DNA from: Candidatus Rokuibacteriota bacterium | Lineage (GTDB): Bacteria; Methylomirabilota; Methylomirabilia; Rokubacteriales; CSP1-6 | Length of the DNA: 64,000 bases | Reading direction: 5' to 3' | Assembly (NCBI GenBank): GCA_016184125.1 | Contig: JACPDG010000062.1 | Location: 1 to 64,000 of the forward strand | Shown: piece by piece, positions 44,768-54,651 of the stretch | Layout of the letters: every line of letters starts with the position of its first letter | How positions within the stretch are numbered: the stretch's first letter is position 1 | Made by a program: the position numbers and the translations under genes | Notes under the pieces: model-generated | Seen by the model: only the letters and a program-made list of their open reading frames with translations | What the model was told of the DNA's origin: nothing | The model's database searches: none

Positions 44768-45915
44768 AAGACGACACTGGCGCGCGCGTACATCGCGCGG
44801 TCTCGAAGCCGGGCCACCATCTTCGATCTGGAGAACGCGGCGGACCTCGCGAGGCTCGCCGACCCGTCGCTGACACTCCAATCGCTGCGCGGACTGGTCG
44901 TCCTCGACGAAATCCACCGACGTCCCGAGCTGTTCCCTGTGTTGCGAGTGCTCGCGGATCGGCCCGCGTCCGAGACGCGGTTCCTCGTGCTCGGGGGCGC
45001 CTCACCCGAGCTTCTGCGTCAGACGTCCGAATCGCTGGCCGGCCGGATCGCCTACTACGAACTGCCAGGCTTCACGCTGGACGAAGTCGGGGCGGCGGAG
45101 ATCGACGATCTGTGGCTCCGTGGCGATTTCCGCGATCGCTCCTCGCCGACTCGGACAGGGCCAGCGCGGCATGGCGACGCGACTTCATCCGGACCTTCCT
45201 CGAGCGCGAGCTGCCCCAATTCGGGGTGGCGATTCCAGCGGCGACTCTGGGGCGGTTCTGGTCGATGCTGGCCCACGACCACGGCCAGATCTGGAGTTCA
45301 TCGGAGTTCGCCCGGTCCTTCGGGGTCGCGCACACGACCGTTCGGCGGTACCTGGACCTGCTGACGTCGACGTTCGTCGTGCGGCAACTGCCCCCGTGGA
45401 GCGAGAACCTCGGCAAGCGCCAGGTCAGGGCGCCGAAGGTGTACCTCGCGGACAGCGGCCTGCTCCATACGCTGCTCGGGGTGGAGAACAGCGAAGGCCT
45501 GGAAGTTCATCCGAAGGTGGGGGCTTCCTGGGAAGGGTTCATGCTCAGCACCGTGGTGCACGTGCTCGGCGCGCATCCCGAGCAGTGCTACTTCTGGGCG
45601 ACGCACGCGGGAGCCGAGCTCGATCTCCTGATCGTTGCCGGCCAGCGCCGGCTCGGGTTCGAGTTCAAACGCACGAGCGCGCCGGACGTCACCAAGTCAA
45701 TGCGGGTGGCGCTCGAGGATCTGAAGCTCGCCCGGCTCGAGGTGGTGCACGCCGGCTCCGAGACGTTTCCGATGGCGACGAACGTGCGAGCCGTCGCCGC
45801 GACACGCCTGTTGCGGGATATCGAGCCGCTGCCGTTCGGGCGCTGGGCTGGTCTCACCGCCCGCCGGCGACGGCCGGCGGGCGGCGGCCGATCCGGCGCC
45901 CGGCGCCGCGCGTAG
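44768..45915 (+). pseudogene. AAA/DUF4143 ATPase, N-terminally truncated and frameshifted
   Basis: The sequence begins inside Walker A: the first codons after the repeat read Lys-Thr-Thr-Leu followed by 'ARAYIARSRSRATIFDLENA', then Walker B 'LQSLRGLVVLDEIHRRPELF' and 'RFLVLGGASPELLRQTSESL'. Near 45125 the frame shifts and the DUF4143 part follows ('DFIRTFLERELPQFGVAIPA', 'RAPKVYLADSGLLHTLLGVE', 'GAELDLLIVAGQRRLGFEFK'). Intact family members are ~380-400 residues and often act as regulators in mobile DNA. Two independent lesions make it inactive. Confidence 0.8.
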
Positions 45916-45925
45916 GTTCCGAGCC

Positions 45926-46426
45926 ATGTCCCGGAGGCGGATGCCCGAGAGGCTGCAGGTCTGGATCGACGCGCGCAAGCGGCATCACCTCTCTCACGCG
46001 CAGGTGCAGATGGCGCGTGAGCTCGGCATGAACCCGAAGAAGCTCGGCGAGCTCGACGACCACCGTCAGGAACCGTGGAAGCTGCCGCTCCCGGAGTTCA
46101 TCGAGCACCTGTACGTCAAACGGTTCGGCAAGCGACGTCCGGACCTCGTCGTGTCGATCGAGGAACGGGCCCGCAAGGAGGAGGACAAGAAGGCGCTCAA
46201 GCGTGAGATGAAACGCCGGCGCGCTGTTGGCGATGTCCAGACCTACAATGAAACGCTGACGAACTTCGTGGGGACGCTGTCGTCTCGGAGGCTGGACGAT
46301 TCGAAGCAGGGGTTCGCGGGACGCGGTGACGACCTCGGCGAAGAGCCATCATGGGAGAACGAAGGCGACCGGACGCAACGCACGGGCGGATGGGGTCAGC
46401 GGGACGTGAACGAAAGAGACCGATGA
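45926..46426 (+). CDS. hypothetical island protein, intact paralogue
   Basis: The product has 166 residues, basic. 'PERLQVWIDARKRHHLSHAQ' and 'VQMARELGMNPKKLGELDDH', then 'PLPEFIEHLYVKRFGKRRPD' and a Lys/Arg/Glu-rich helix ('RARKEEDKKALKREMKRRRA'). The C-terminal ~70 residues look weakly conserved. A truncated copy lies 1.4 kb upstream. The pattern resembles small proteins sharing a plasmid or island regulon; function unknown. The next gene overlaps its stop. Confidence 0.6.
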   Translation: MSRRRMPERLQVWIDARKRHHLSHAQVQMARELGMNPKKLGELDDHRQEPWKLPLPEFIEHLYVKRFGKRRPDLVVSIEERARKEEDKKALKREMKRRRAVGDVQTYNETLTNFVGTLSSRRLDDSKQGFAGRGDDLGEEPSWENEGDRTQRTGGWGQRDVNERDR

Positions 46427-47682
46427 GCCGAGCCGGACGCGACGACGAGGACCCGGCCGAGCTGGACAAGCTGATCGAGGCGATCACCGTCGACGCCTCC
46501 AGCGACGATGAGAAGCTCTGGGCGTTTCGGCAGGCTTTCGAGGACGACGTCGTCCTGCCGTCCGACGGGTTTGTCATCGGCGAGCCGGTCTCTGTGATCG
46601 CGATCGACTACGACGGAAACGCGCGCCGCGGGCTGACGGCGCAGTGCCGCCGCGAGGACGGCTCCGAGCACGTCGTTGCGGTCTCCGATGTCGTGCTCGC
46701 ACGGAGATCGAGCGGCGCGCGCCACGTCGCCGCCTATCGCAAGTGGCTCGGCATCGAGCCGTACCCTTCCGAGACTCCCGGGCCGGCGCGCCGCACACGC
46801 CACCACAAGGTCACGGCCGAGGACCTCGACCTGAGCGGGGGCGCGCCCGTCGAGCTGGTCGTGCTCGCGGTCAAGGAGCGCGCCGCGCGTTGCCGAGTGC
46901 TGGGAAGCGACCGGCGAATCACGCTGCGCGCGAGTGGGCTCTGGCACGCGGTGCCCGGCTGGATCGCGACGGTCAGGCCACGAAAACAGTGGAGCTATGC
47001 CGGCCATCCGTACCTTTCCGGAGAGATCGAGTCCACCCGGCTCGACGTGGGCGCTCTCGGCCTGGTGCCGCTGCGGCTCGAGGACAGCGGCACGTGGGAT
47101 CCCCGCACGCACTACTGGGGCGAGGACGGCGAGCCGATCGAGGCGTGGGCTACGGCGATCATCGCTCGCGGCCCGCGTCCGGAGTTCGAGATGGAGCAGG
47201 TGCTGCCCGGCGGCGATCCCGACGATCCGTTCGCCGATCCCATCACCGAGTCCAACGATCTCAGGGACGCCGGCGAGCACGTGGAAGCGCACCGGATCTT
47301 GATGGAGCTCTGTGAGTCCGACCTGCGCTGCCTCGACGCCCATGCCCATCTCGGCAACGTCGTCTTCGATCACAATCCCGGGGATGCCATCCGCCACTAC
47401 GAGGTCGGCCTGCGCATCGGAGAGCTGTCGCTGGGGGAGCGCTTCGAGGAAGTGCTGCTCTGGGGCCACGTCGACAACCGTCCATTCCTGCGCTGCATGC
47501 ACGGGTACGCACTGTGTCTGTGGCGACTGGGGCGCGTCGACGAGGCGGAGCGCGTCTTCGAGAAGATGCTCTGGCTCAATCCATCCGACAACCAAGGCGT
47601 GCGATTCCTGCTCGAGGACGTCAGAGCCGGCAAGGCCTGGGCAGAGGACCGAGAGGAAGACCTGAAGCACGGAGCATCATGA
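46423..47682 (+). CDS. hypothetical cytosolic protein with TPR-like C-terminus
   Basis: The product has 419 residues. The N-terminal half is beta-rich ('GEPVSVIAIDYDGNARRGLT', 'LGIEPYPSETPGPARRTRHH'); the C-terminal 140 residues form tetratricopeptide-like helices ('EAHRILMELCESDLRCLDAH', 'GYALCLWRLGRVDEAERVFE'). A scaffold or regulator role is conceivable. It overlaps its neighbours on both sides (ATGA), so 45926-48276 is one transcription unit. Not recognised as a named family. Confidence 0.6.
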   Translation: MSRAGRDDEDPAELDKLIEAITVDASSDDEKLWAFRQAFEDDVVLPSDGFVIGEPVSVIAIDYDGNARRGLTAQCRREDGSEHVVAVSDVVLARRSSGARHVAAYRKWLGIEPYPSETPGPARRTRHHKVTAEDLDLSGGAPVELVVLAVKERAARCRVLGSDRRITLRASGLWHAVPGWIATVRPRKQWSYAGHPYLSGEIESTRLDVGALGLVPLRLEDSGTWDPRTHYWGEDGEPIEAWATAIIARGPRPEFEMEQVLPGGDPDDPFADPITESNDLRDAGEHVEAHRILMELCESDLRCLDAHAHLGNVVFDHNPGDAIRHYEVGLRIGELSLGERFEEVLLWGHVDNRPFLRCMHGYALCLWRLGRVDEAERVFEKMLWLNPSDNQGVRFLLEDVRAGKAWAEDREEDLKHGAS

Positions 47683-48276
47683 GGCGCTTCACCATCGACG
47701 GTGGAATCCCGACGCTCGTCGCGGCGCTGTCCGAGCACATGAGCGCGGGCGAGCTCAAGAAGCTCGCCTCGCTCACCGGCGGCCCGATCCCAACCCGCAA
47801 GGCCAAGCATCTGGAGGGCGACGGACTGCGGGCCGCGTGGCAGAGTCTCGACGACCTGCAGAGGGCCGCGGTGGCGGAGGTCGTGCACTCGCCGGGCACG
47901 CAGGTCCAGGCGGACAGGTTCCAGGCCAAGTACGGGCGCGCACCGCACTGGGGCTCCCTCGACAGCTACCGCCGCGACGACCGTCCCGCCGCGCTTCACT
48001 TCTTCTTCTATGGCGGCGTCATGCCCGACGACCTGAAGGCGCGGCTTGCGGCCTTTGTGCCGCCTCCTGCCTCGGCGACGGTGAAGTCCCTCGCGGAGCT
48101 TCCGGCCGTGTACGAGCGGCCCTGGGAACGCTGGAATCCGACGACCAATCTTCACGCTGGTCTCCCGCGACACGCGCGAGGAGGACTTCGCCCATCGCCG
48201 CAAGCTATTTCTCACCGAGCAGGGCTACTCGTACCAGGTGCGGCTGGCGAACCCGATCGTCCCCCACCGCCGCTGA
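47679..48276 (+). pseudogene. helicase-like gene with internal deletion
   Basis: The first ~150 codons encode 'ALSEHMSAGELKKLASLTGG' onward to 'LAELPAVYERPWERWNP', an unrecognised N-terminal domain. Directly after, in another frame, 43 codons read 'IFTLVSRDTREEDFAHRRKL' and 'FLTEQGYSYQVRL' to TGA 48276, the C-terminus of XPB/ERCC3-type DNA-repair helicases. The central RecA-like motor is missing and the fusion is out of frame. The original was probably a helicase of over 500 residues. Confidence 0.65.
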
Positions 48277-48408
48277 ACGCCGGCGGCTGACCGAGTCTGC
48301 GCTGTGGTCAACGAAACCGCCGCTCCTGCGGGTGCCGCTCTCGGCGCTTACCCGACCACTTCCAAACTGAAGATGAGCGGCGTTCCGTTCTCGCGTACAC
48401 TCAGTCGG

Positions 48409-48421
48409 GCCCCCGCAACCA
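48409..48421 (+). other. putative attachment site (attR), copy of tRNA-fMet 3' end
   Basis: GCCCCCGCAACCA, identical to the tRNA 3' end at 40507. It is followed by a hairpin-forming stretch (CATCAAGGGC...GCCCTTGATG), much as the tRNA copy is followed by a terminator hairpin. The 250 bp between the helicase remnant and the ThiF remnant hold only this and repeat B. Confidence 0.5.
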
Positions 48422-48454
48422 ATCGATCTTCGACACATCAAGGGCTTACGGCCG

Positions 48455-48553
48455 TGCGCCGCAAGCCCTTGATGCGTTTTCGGGTCCGGGTGTGCCCAAA
48501 GTGTGTCCGGCCGCGAGTCCGGGGTCAGCGCGGCCTGGTCCACGCCACGACGC
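48455..48553. repeat. 99-bp direct repeat B, copy 1
   Basis: This copy is identical over 99 bp to 51461-51559, 3,006 bp apart. It contains CCCAAAGTGTGTCCGGCCG. On the minus strand it continues the frame of the ThiF-like remnant, but that part has no family similarity. Confidence 0.9.
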
Positions 48554-49292
48554 ACGCCGTCGAGCTTCCTGAAGCCCCGCTGGAGGCCCTGCTGCCCATC
48601 CAGTGCAAGCGCGCCGCGGCAGAGCCCTGTGCCCCCGCCGAAACCGGTGAGGAGCTGCAACACCTCCATCACCCCCTGGCTGGCGATGAGGCCATTCAGG
48701 CTCACCACCTGGGTCTCACCCTCGCGATTCTCGAAGTAGTTGCGGTCGGGCCCGCGGAGTTCGGCGGCGAGCTTCTCCCCCGAGAGGAAGCCGCAGCACC
48801 ACATGCAGAAGCCCCCGGGGATGAGGGTGAGCACGTTCCCGCCGACCACGACGCGCGGCCGTCGGGATCCGGCTTCTCGATCGCTCGGATATTCACGCCC
48901 ACATCCACGCAGGGGATCGCGAAGCGCCAGGCGAGCTCCTGGAGATCCGCCCGCGCGTGCAGGTTGTCGGCGCAGCCTACGATCACGTCGGCGCGCGTCA
49001 GCGCCGTGATCATGTTGGGCCCCGGCATGCGCTCCGGAGTTAATTCGCGTCGGGTGCCCATACCGATCCGCCTTATCGCCCGCCGGATCACCCGAGTCTT
49101 CCTCCGCCGAAACCACACGTCGGACGGCGTGAGCCCCACCAGGCGGTGGTGGTCGGTTTTCGAAGCATGATCGGCATCGACGAGGATGAGTTCTCCGACG
49201 CCTTGATATGCGAGCTGCTGAGCCAGCTGCTGACGGATGAAGCCGAGCAAATCGTGGGCCCCGTGCTCCTTCGAATCGGCCCGCCAGTCCAC
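48554..49292 (-). pseudogene. ThiF/E1-like adenylyltransferase remnant, frameshifted
   Basis: Recognisable pieces are 'LAYQGVGELILVDADHAS', then 'ADVIVGCADNLHARADLQEL' and 'AWRFAIPCVDVGVNIRAIE', followed after a frameshift near 48860 by 'GFCMWCCGFLSGEKLAAELR' and 'GLIASQGVMEVLQLLTGFGG'. This is the ThiF/MoeB/E1 fold with a CxxC-type zinc patch; the GxGGxG nucleotide loop at the N-terminus is not recognisable. Such proteins occur in ubiquitin-like antiviral systems as well as cofactor synthesis. Dead as written; end cut by repeat B. Confidence 0.7.
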
Positions 49293-49357
49293 GATCGAGG
49301 CGCCGAGCCAGCTGCGCTCGCGGCGTGCCCCCGCGGGGGCCGTCCTCGCGGCAAAGT

Positions 49358-49406
49358 TCAGTAACTGAGAATGTTCACCGATAGTGAACGATTTGATATA
49401 GTGAAC
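49358..49406 (+). promoter_or_regulatory. promoter-operator of the AbiE-like pair
   Basis: TTCACC, 17-bp spacer and TATAGT give a promoter whose start would fall on the ATG at 49409, making a leaderless message. Overlapping it are GTTCAC/GTGAAC (49373-49389), a third GTGAAC at 49401, and a TCAGT-A-ACTGA palindrome upstream. AbiEi antitoxins repress by binding such inverted repeats. Confidence 0.62.
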
Positions 49407-49408
49407 GC

Positions 49409-50485
49409 ATGCCGCCCGAGTCGGAGATCGTGGCCCTGTGCCGGAGCCATCTCGAGGGCCTACCAGGGATCCGGAAGGCTACGATCCGCACGCCGATCCG
49501 CTTCACCGATTTCCCCTCGGCGGACCTCAGCCTTATCGTGGAGACCGACGTCGGTCAGTTCGCCTACTTCGGCGCCGTGAAACGGCGGCTGACACCCGCA
49601 AAACTCGACCACTGGCTTCTTCTCACCCTCGCACGAGTCCAGCGGCAGGCAGACGAACGTAAGCCGATTCTGTTCGCCGACTACGTCTCTCCGGCGAACG
49701 CTCAGCGCTTGAGAGAGGCCGATGTCGATTACGTGGATGCAGCGGGAAACCTGCTGATCCACAGACCACCGAAGCTCCACCTCCTCAAATCGGGCGCGCG
49801 GCCTCGAACGCTGCCGGAGTCACGGCCGGCCCGCCTCTTCATGCCAAGCGGTTTACAGGTCCTCTTCGTCCTCTTAGTCGAGCCGGCCGCTGCGGAGATG
49901 CCCTACCGCGAGCTCGCGGTCCAGAGTGGAGTCGCGCTCGGCTCGATCGCCGTCATCATGAACGAGCTCAAAGGGAAGGGGTATCTCACCCGCCGCCGCG
50001 CAGGGTCGCGGCTCGTCCGCCGCCGGGAGCTGCTCGAGCGATGGGTGTCCGGCTATAGTGAGCAGCTGCGGCCGAAACTCCTTCTCGGCGTCTTCGTTGC
50101 ACGCGAAAAGGACGCCGGCGCGAACTGGCAGCACCTTCGCGACGTTCTCCGCGAGCGCGAGATCGAATCCGCAGTGACCGGCGGTCTCGCGGCCTACGAG
50201 TTGACGCACCACTACCGAGGAGAGGACCTCATCGCGTTCGTATCCGATTGGCCGAAGGGCGTCCTCGAGCAACTCCGCTGGCTACCATCGCCGACGGGGC
50301 CCATCACGCTCCTCCGACAGTTCTGTCCCGCGGTCAGGTGGTCGATGGGAGGCGAGCAGCAGGTCGCCCATCCGCTCCTGGTCTACGCTGAGCTGCTGCA
50401 TTCCGGACGCGAACGTGAGCGCGAGACCGCTCGCATGATCTACGAACGCTACGTGGAGCGAATCGCGGCGGACGATGCCGATTGA
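49409..50485 (+). CDS. AbiEi-like type IV antitoxin
   Basis: The product has 358 residues. A winged-helix region is visible in the middle ('EMPYRELAVQSGVALGSIAV', 'IMNELKGKGYLTRRR'), and the N-terminal half resembles nuclease-like antitoxin regulators ('PILFADYVSPANAQRLREAD', 'VDYVDAAGNLLIH'). With the following nucleotidyltransferase it forms an AbiE-type type IV system, in which this protein represses the operon and counteracts the toxin. It overlaps the partner by 11 bp. This segment is visibly less GC-rich than the core, suggesting recent transfer. Confidence 0.72.
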   Translation: MPPESEIVALCRSHLEGLPGIRKATIRTPIRFTDFPSADLSLIVETDVGQFAYFGAVKRRLTPAKLDHWLLLTLARVQRQADERKPILFADYVSPANAQRLREADVDYVDAAGNLLIHRPPKLHLLKSGARPRTLPESRPARLFMPSGLQVLFVLLVEPAAAEMPYRELAVQSGVALGSIAVIMNELKGKGYLTRRRAGSRLVRRRELLERWVSGYSEQLRPKLLLGVFVAREKDAGANWQHLRDVLREREIESAVTGGLAAYELTHHYRGEDLIAFVSDWPKGVLEQLRWLPSPTGPITLLRQFCPAVRWSMGGEQQVAHPLLVYAELLHSGRERERETARMIYERYVERIAADDAD

Positions 50486-51287
50486 TCCCGCCGCTCTCGA
50501 GGCGCTACGCCTGCTCTTGGACGCCGCAGGTTCTGATCGTGTCGTAGTGATCGGCGCCTCAGTGCCCATCGTTCTCATAGACCTGCGTTACGGCTTGACC
50601 GGAGGTCGCGCGACACGGGATGTCGACGCGGTTGTGCGCGCGACGAGTTGGGAGGAATACGAAGAGTTGAAGCGGCGCCTGCTCGCCGTGGGCTTCCGGC
50701 AAGGGAGGGTGCCTCACCGACTCGAGTATGGACCTGCCGAGCTCGACCTTATCCCATACAGCAGAACTCTGGCACCAGGGGACGCCCTTGAATGGCCAGG
50801 CCAGGACCGAGTGATGAGCACGCTCGGCTTGGAGGAGGCCTTCGAATCAGCACACCCCGAGCGAGTTGGAGGCCTTGTCGTGCCGATCGCCTCAGTCGCG
50901 GCCTGCGTACTGCTGAAGTTCGTCGCTTACAACGACCGGCCTGCCGAGCGGGTTCGCGACCTGATCGACATCGTCCATTGCTTCGAGCTCTACGGCGACG
51001 AACCGGACGCCCGTCGTTACGAGATTGGTGAACAGGAAGTGGACGGAACTCCGGTTTCGTACGACGAGGCCGGCGCGCACCTGCTCGGTCAAGAGGTCGC
51101 GGCCCTCGCGCGTCGTGATTCTCTCACCGTGGTTCGCGCCGTGCTCGCTTCGGTCGACGACGAATACGCCAGACCCATCCAACAGATCCTCGCCGAGGAG
51201 CGGCGTCTCTTCGACGACGGGACGCGCCGACGCGCGCTCCGTAGGCTCTTTCGCGTGTTCTCCGCCAGCCTCGGGGATGCTGCCTAG
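50475..51287 (+). CDS. AbiEii-like nucleotidyltransferase toxin
   Basis: The product has 270 residues. Nucleotidyltransferase signature: 'VVVIGASVPIVLIDLRYGLT', with the catalytic aspartates in 'TRDVDAVV' and a later 'ELDLIPYS'. AbiEii/AbiGii toxins are GTP-dependent nucleotidyltransferases that block growth and abort phage infection. The C-terminal half is helical. It follows its antitoxin gene directly and is the last intact gene of the accessory region. Confidence 0.75.
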   Translation: MPIDPAALEALRLLLDAAGSDRVVVIGASVPIVLIDLRYGLTGGRATRDVDAVVRATSWEEYEELKRRLLAVGFRQGRVPHRLEYGPAELDLIPYSRTLAPGDALEWPGQDRVMSTLGLEEAFESAHPERVGGLVVPIASVAACVLLKFVAYNDRPAERVRDLIDIVHCFELYGDEPDARRYEIGEQEVDGTPVSYDEAGAHLLGQEVAALARRDSLTVVRAVLASVDDEYARPIQQILAEERRLFDDGTRRRALRRLFRVFSASLGDAA

Positions 51288-51338
51288 AGTACGGTCTCCC
51301 ATCTCACAGAAGGACATTCGAGCCAACGTATCCAGGCG

Positions 51339-51460
51339 GTGGAGACGACTACAGTGAGCGTCCGGTTGCCCCGTCGTGCCGATCTCCATGAAGCGATGCG
51401 GGAACTCGTGCTGCCGTTCGTGCAAGCGGTTCGCGAGGCTGGTCGCAGACCGGACGGCCA
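51339..51460 (+). pseudogene. start of a small gene cut by repeat B
   Basis: About 40 codons from GTG, 'TTTVSVRLPRRADLHEAMRE' and 'LVLPFVQAVREAGRRPDG', look like a real N-terminus of a small helical protein but run into repeat B copy 2. Function unknown. Confidence 0.4.
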
Positions 51461-51559
51461 TGCGCCGCAAGCCCTTGATGCGTTTTCGGGTCCGGGTGTG
51501 CCCAAAGTGTGTCCGGCCGCGAGTCCGGGGTCAGCGCGGCCTGGTCCACGCCACGACGC
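51461..51559. repeat. 99-bp direct repeat B, copy 2
   Basis: This copy is identical to 48455-48553. It marks the right edge of the accessory region; the conserved dpp-type operon begins 22 bp further on. Confidence 0.9.
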
Positions 51560-51581
51560 CTCCGGGGACCGCTCAGCGCGC

Positions 51582-52574
<993 letters not shown>

Positions 52575-52583
52575 GGCTGACCC

Positions 52584-53561
52584 CTAGTAGAGGAAGCAGG
52601 CCACCTTGTGGCCCGGCCGGACTTCCTTGAGTGGCGGTGTCTGCTCGAAATGCATGGGCTTGGCGAGGGCGCACCGCGGCGCGAAGCGGCACCCGGGCTT
52701 GATGTCGCCGCGGAGCGTTGGCACCGTCCCCGGGATCTGCTCGAGCCGGACCCTGCTGGTCGCCGCGAGGTCGATGCGCGGGATCGACCGGAGCAGGCCC
52801 TGCGTGTACGGGTGCAGCGGCTCCTTGAAGAGCTCCGTGACTTGCGCTTCCTCGACGACCTCCGCCGCGTACATCACGACCACGCGCTGCGCGGTCTCGG
52901 CGATGACCCCCATGTCGTGGGTGATCAGCATGATCGCCATGCCGAGCTTCGCCTTCAGCTCGTTGAGGAGCTCGAGGATCTGGGCCTGGATCGTCACGTC
53001 GAGCGCCGTCGTCGGCTCGTCGGCGATCAAGAGATTTGGGCTGCAGCTGAGCGCCATCGCGATCATCACGCGCTGCCGCATGCCGCCCGAGAGCTGGTGC
53101 GGGTACTCCTTCACGCGCCGCTCGGCGTTCGGGATGTGGACGATCCGCAGCATCTCGACGGTCTTGTCCATCGCGTCCCGGCGTCCGAGCCCCTCGTGCA
53201 GGCGGATCGCCTCGGCGATCTGCTCGCCGACGGTGAACACCGGGTTCAGCGAGGTCATGGGCTCCTGGAAGATCATGGAGATCTCTTTGCCCCGGATCTT
53301 CCGCATCTGCGCGGGCGGGAGCTTGAGGAGATCCTTGCCGTTGTACAGGATCTGGCCCTCGGTGATCCGGCCGGGCGGCTGGGGGATGAGGCGCATCACG
53401 CTGAGCGCGGTGACGCTCTTGCCGCAGCCCGACTCCCCGACGATGCCCAGCGTCTCGCCCTTGTGGATCGTGATGTCGATGCCGTCCACGGCGCGCACCA
53501 CACCCTCGTCCGTGTAGAAGTGTGTCTTGAGCCCTTTGACCTCGAGGAGCGGTTCGGGCAT
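52584..53561 (-). CDS. dppD: oligo/dipeptide ABC transporter ATPase (DppD type)
   Basis: The product has 325 residues. Walker A 'GESGCGKSV', signature '[15 protein letters not shown]', Walker B '[12 protein letters not shown]' and the C-terminal '[13 protein letters not shown]' extension. It is the partner of the DppF-type gene nine bases downstream. No permease is found upstream; threonine aldolase is. Confidence 0.9.
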   Translation of the reverse strand: MPEPLLEVKGLKTHFYTDEGVVRAVDGIDITIHKGETLGIVGESGCGKSVTALSVMRLIPQPPGRITEGQILYNGKDLLKLPPAQMRKIRGKEISMIFQEPMTSLNPVFTVGEQIAEAIRLHEGLGRRDAMDKTVEMLRIVHIPNAERRVKEYPHQLSGGMRQRVMIAMALSCSPNLLIADEPTTALDVTIQAQILELLNELKAKLGMAIMLITHDMGVIAETAQRVVVMYAAEVVEEAQVTELFKEPLHPYTQGLLRSIPRIDLAATSRVRLEQIPGTVPTLRGDIKPGCRFAPRCALAKPMHFEQTPPLKEVRPGHKVACFLY

Positions 53562-53571
53562 GGGACCTCCC

Positions 53572-54651
53572 CTAAGCCTTCCAGCCGGCTGTGATCTCGC
53601 CGAGCGCCTCGATCGCGCACGCGATGTCGTCGGCGTCGACGTCCTTGTGGGTGACGCACCGGATCGCGGTGGGTCCGATGGAATGTACCCTGACCTTGCG
53701 CGCGGCGCATCCGGCCACGAGGGCCCTCGTCGCCTCCTCCGAGCCCGGCGGGTCGCCCGGGCGCTCCACGCGGAAGATCACGATGTTCGTCTGCACGCTC
53801 GCGAGGTCGACGGAGAGCCCGGGCATCTTCGCGACGGCGTCCGCCAGCATCCGCGCGTTCCGGTGATCCTCCGCGAGCCGATCGACCATCGTCTCGAGCG
53901 CGACGATGCCGGCCGCCGCGATGACGCCGGCCTGCCGCATGCCCCCGCCGAGCATCTTGCGCACGCGGCGCGCGCGCGCCACGAGGTCGGCGCTGCCGCA
54001 CACGAGCGATCCGATGGGCGCGCCCAGGCCCTTCGAGAGACAGAACGTGACGGAGTCGACGTGACGCGTGAAGTCACTGGCCGGGCGGCCGAGCGCGACC
54101 GCCGCGTTGAAGAGGCGCGCCCCGTCGAGGTGGACGGGCACGCCGGCCGCGCGGGCGACCTCCGCGACCGCGGCGATCTCCTCCGGCGTGCAGCAGGTCC
54201 CGCCGTGGCGGTTGTGCGTGTTCTCGATGCACACGAGCCCCGTCACCGCGAGGTGGATGTTCGCGGGCCGGATCGCCTCGCGCACCTGCGCCGGCGTGAG
54301 GAAGCCCCGCGTGGTCTTGATCGGCCGCGTCTGGACGTTGCCGACGACCGCGGCCCCGCCGACCTCGTAGTTGAAGATGTGGCAGTCGGCGTCGAGCACG
54401 ATCTCCTGGCCCGCCCGCGTCTGCGCCACCACGGACACGAGGTTGCCCTGCGTGCCGGAGGTCACGAGCAGGCCCGCGTCCTTGCCGAGGCGCCCGGCAG
54501 CCATCGACTCGAGCCGCTTGACGGTCGGGTCCTCTTCCCAGACGTCGTCGCCCACCTCGGCGCCGGCCATCGCCTCGCGCATCGCGGGTGTCGGGAGTGT
54601 CAGGGTGTCGGAGCGGAGGTCGACGATGTCGTGCACGGCCCTTCCCCTCAT
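53572..54651 (-). CDS. ltaE: low-specificity L-threonine aldolase
   Basis: The product has 359 residues. '[20 protein letters not shown]', '[20 protein letters not shown]', the '[12 protein letters not shown]' PLP-contact aspartate and the Schiff-base lysine in '[15 protein letters not shown]' identify the fold-type I aldolase. It splits threonine/allo-threonine to glycine and acetaldehyde. The ATG overlaps the bamD stop (ATGA), which fixes the start; the open frame upstream is a bamD shadow. Confidence 0.9.
   Translation of the reverse strand: MRGRAVHDIVDLRSDTLTLPTPAMREAMAGAEVGDDVWEEDPTVKRLESMAAGRLGKDAGLLVTSGTQGNLVSVVAQTRAGQEIVLDADCHIFNYEVGGAAVVGNVQTRPIKTTRGFLTPAQVREAIRPANIHLAVTGLVCIENTHNRHGGTCCTPEEIAAVAEVARAAGVPVHLDGARLFNAAVALGRPASDFTRHVDSVTFCLSKGLGAPIGSLVCGSADLVARARRVRKMLGGGMRQAGVIAAAGIVALETMVDRLAEDHRNARMLADAVAKMPGLSVDLASVQTNIVIFRVERPGDPPGSEEATRALVAGCAARKVRVHSIGPTAIRCVTHKDVDADDIACAIEALGEITAGWKA

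Noticed and set aside
48409..48421. A second tRNA gene
   Set aside because: Only 13 bases match the tRNA 3' end; no cloverleaf precedes it.
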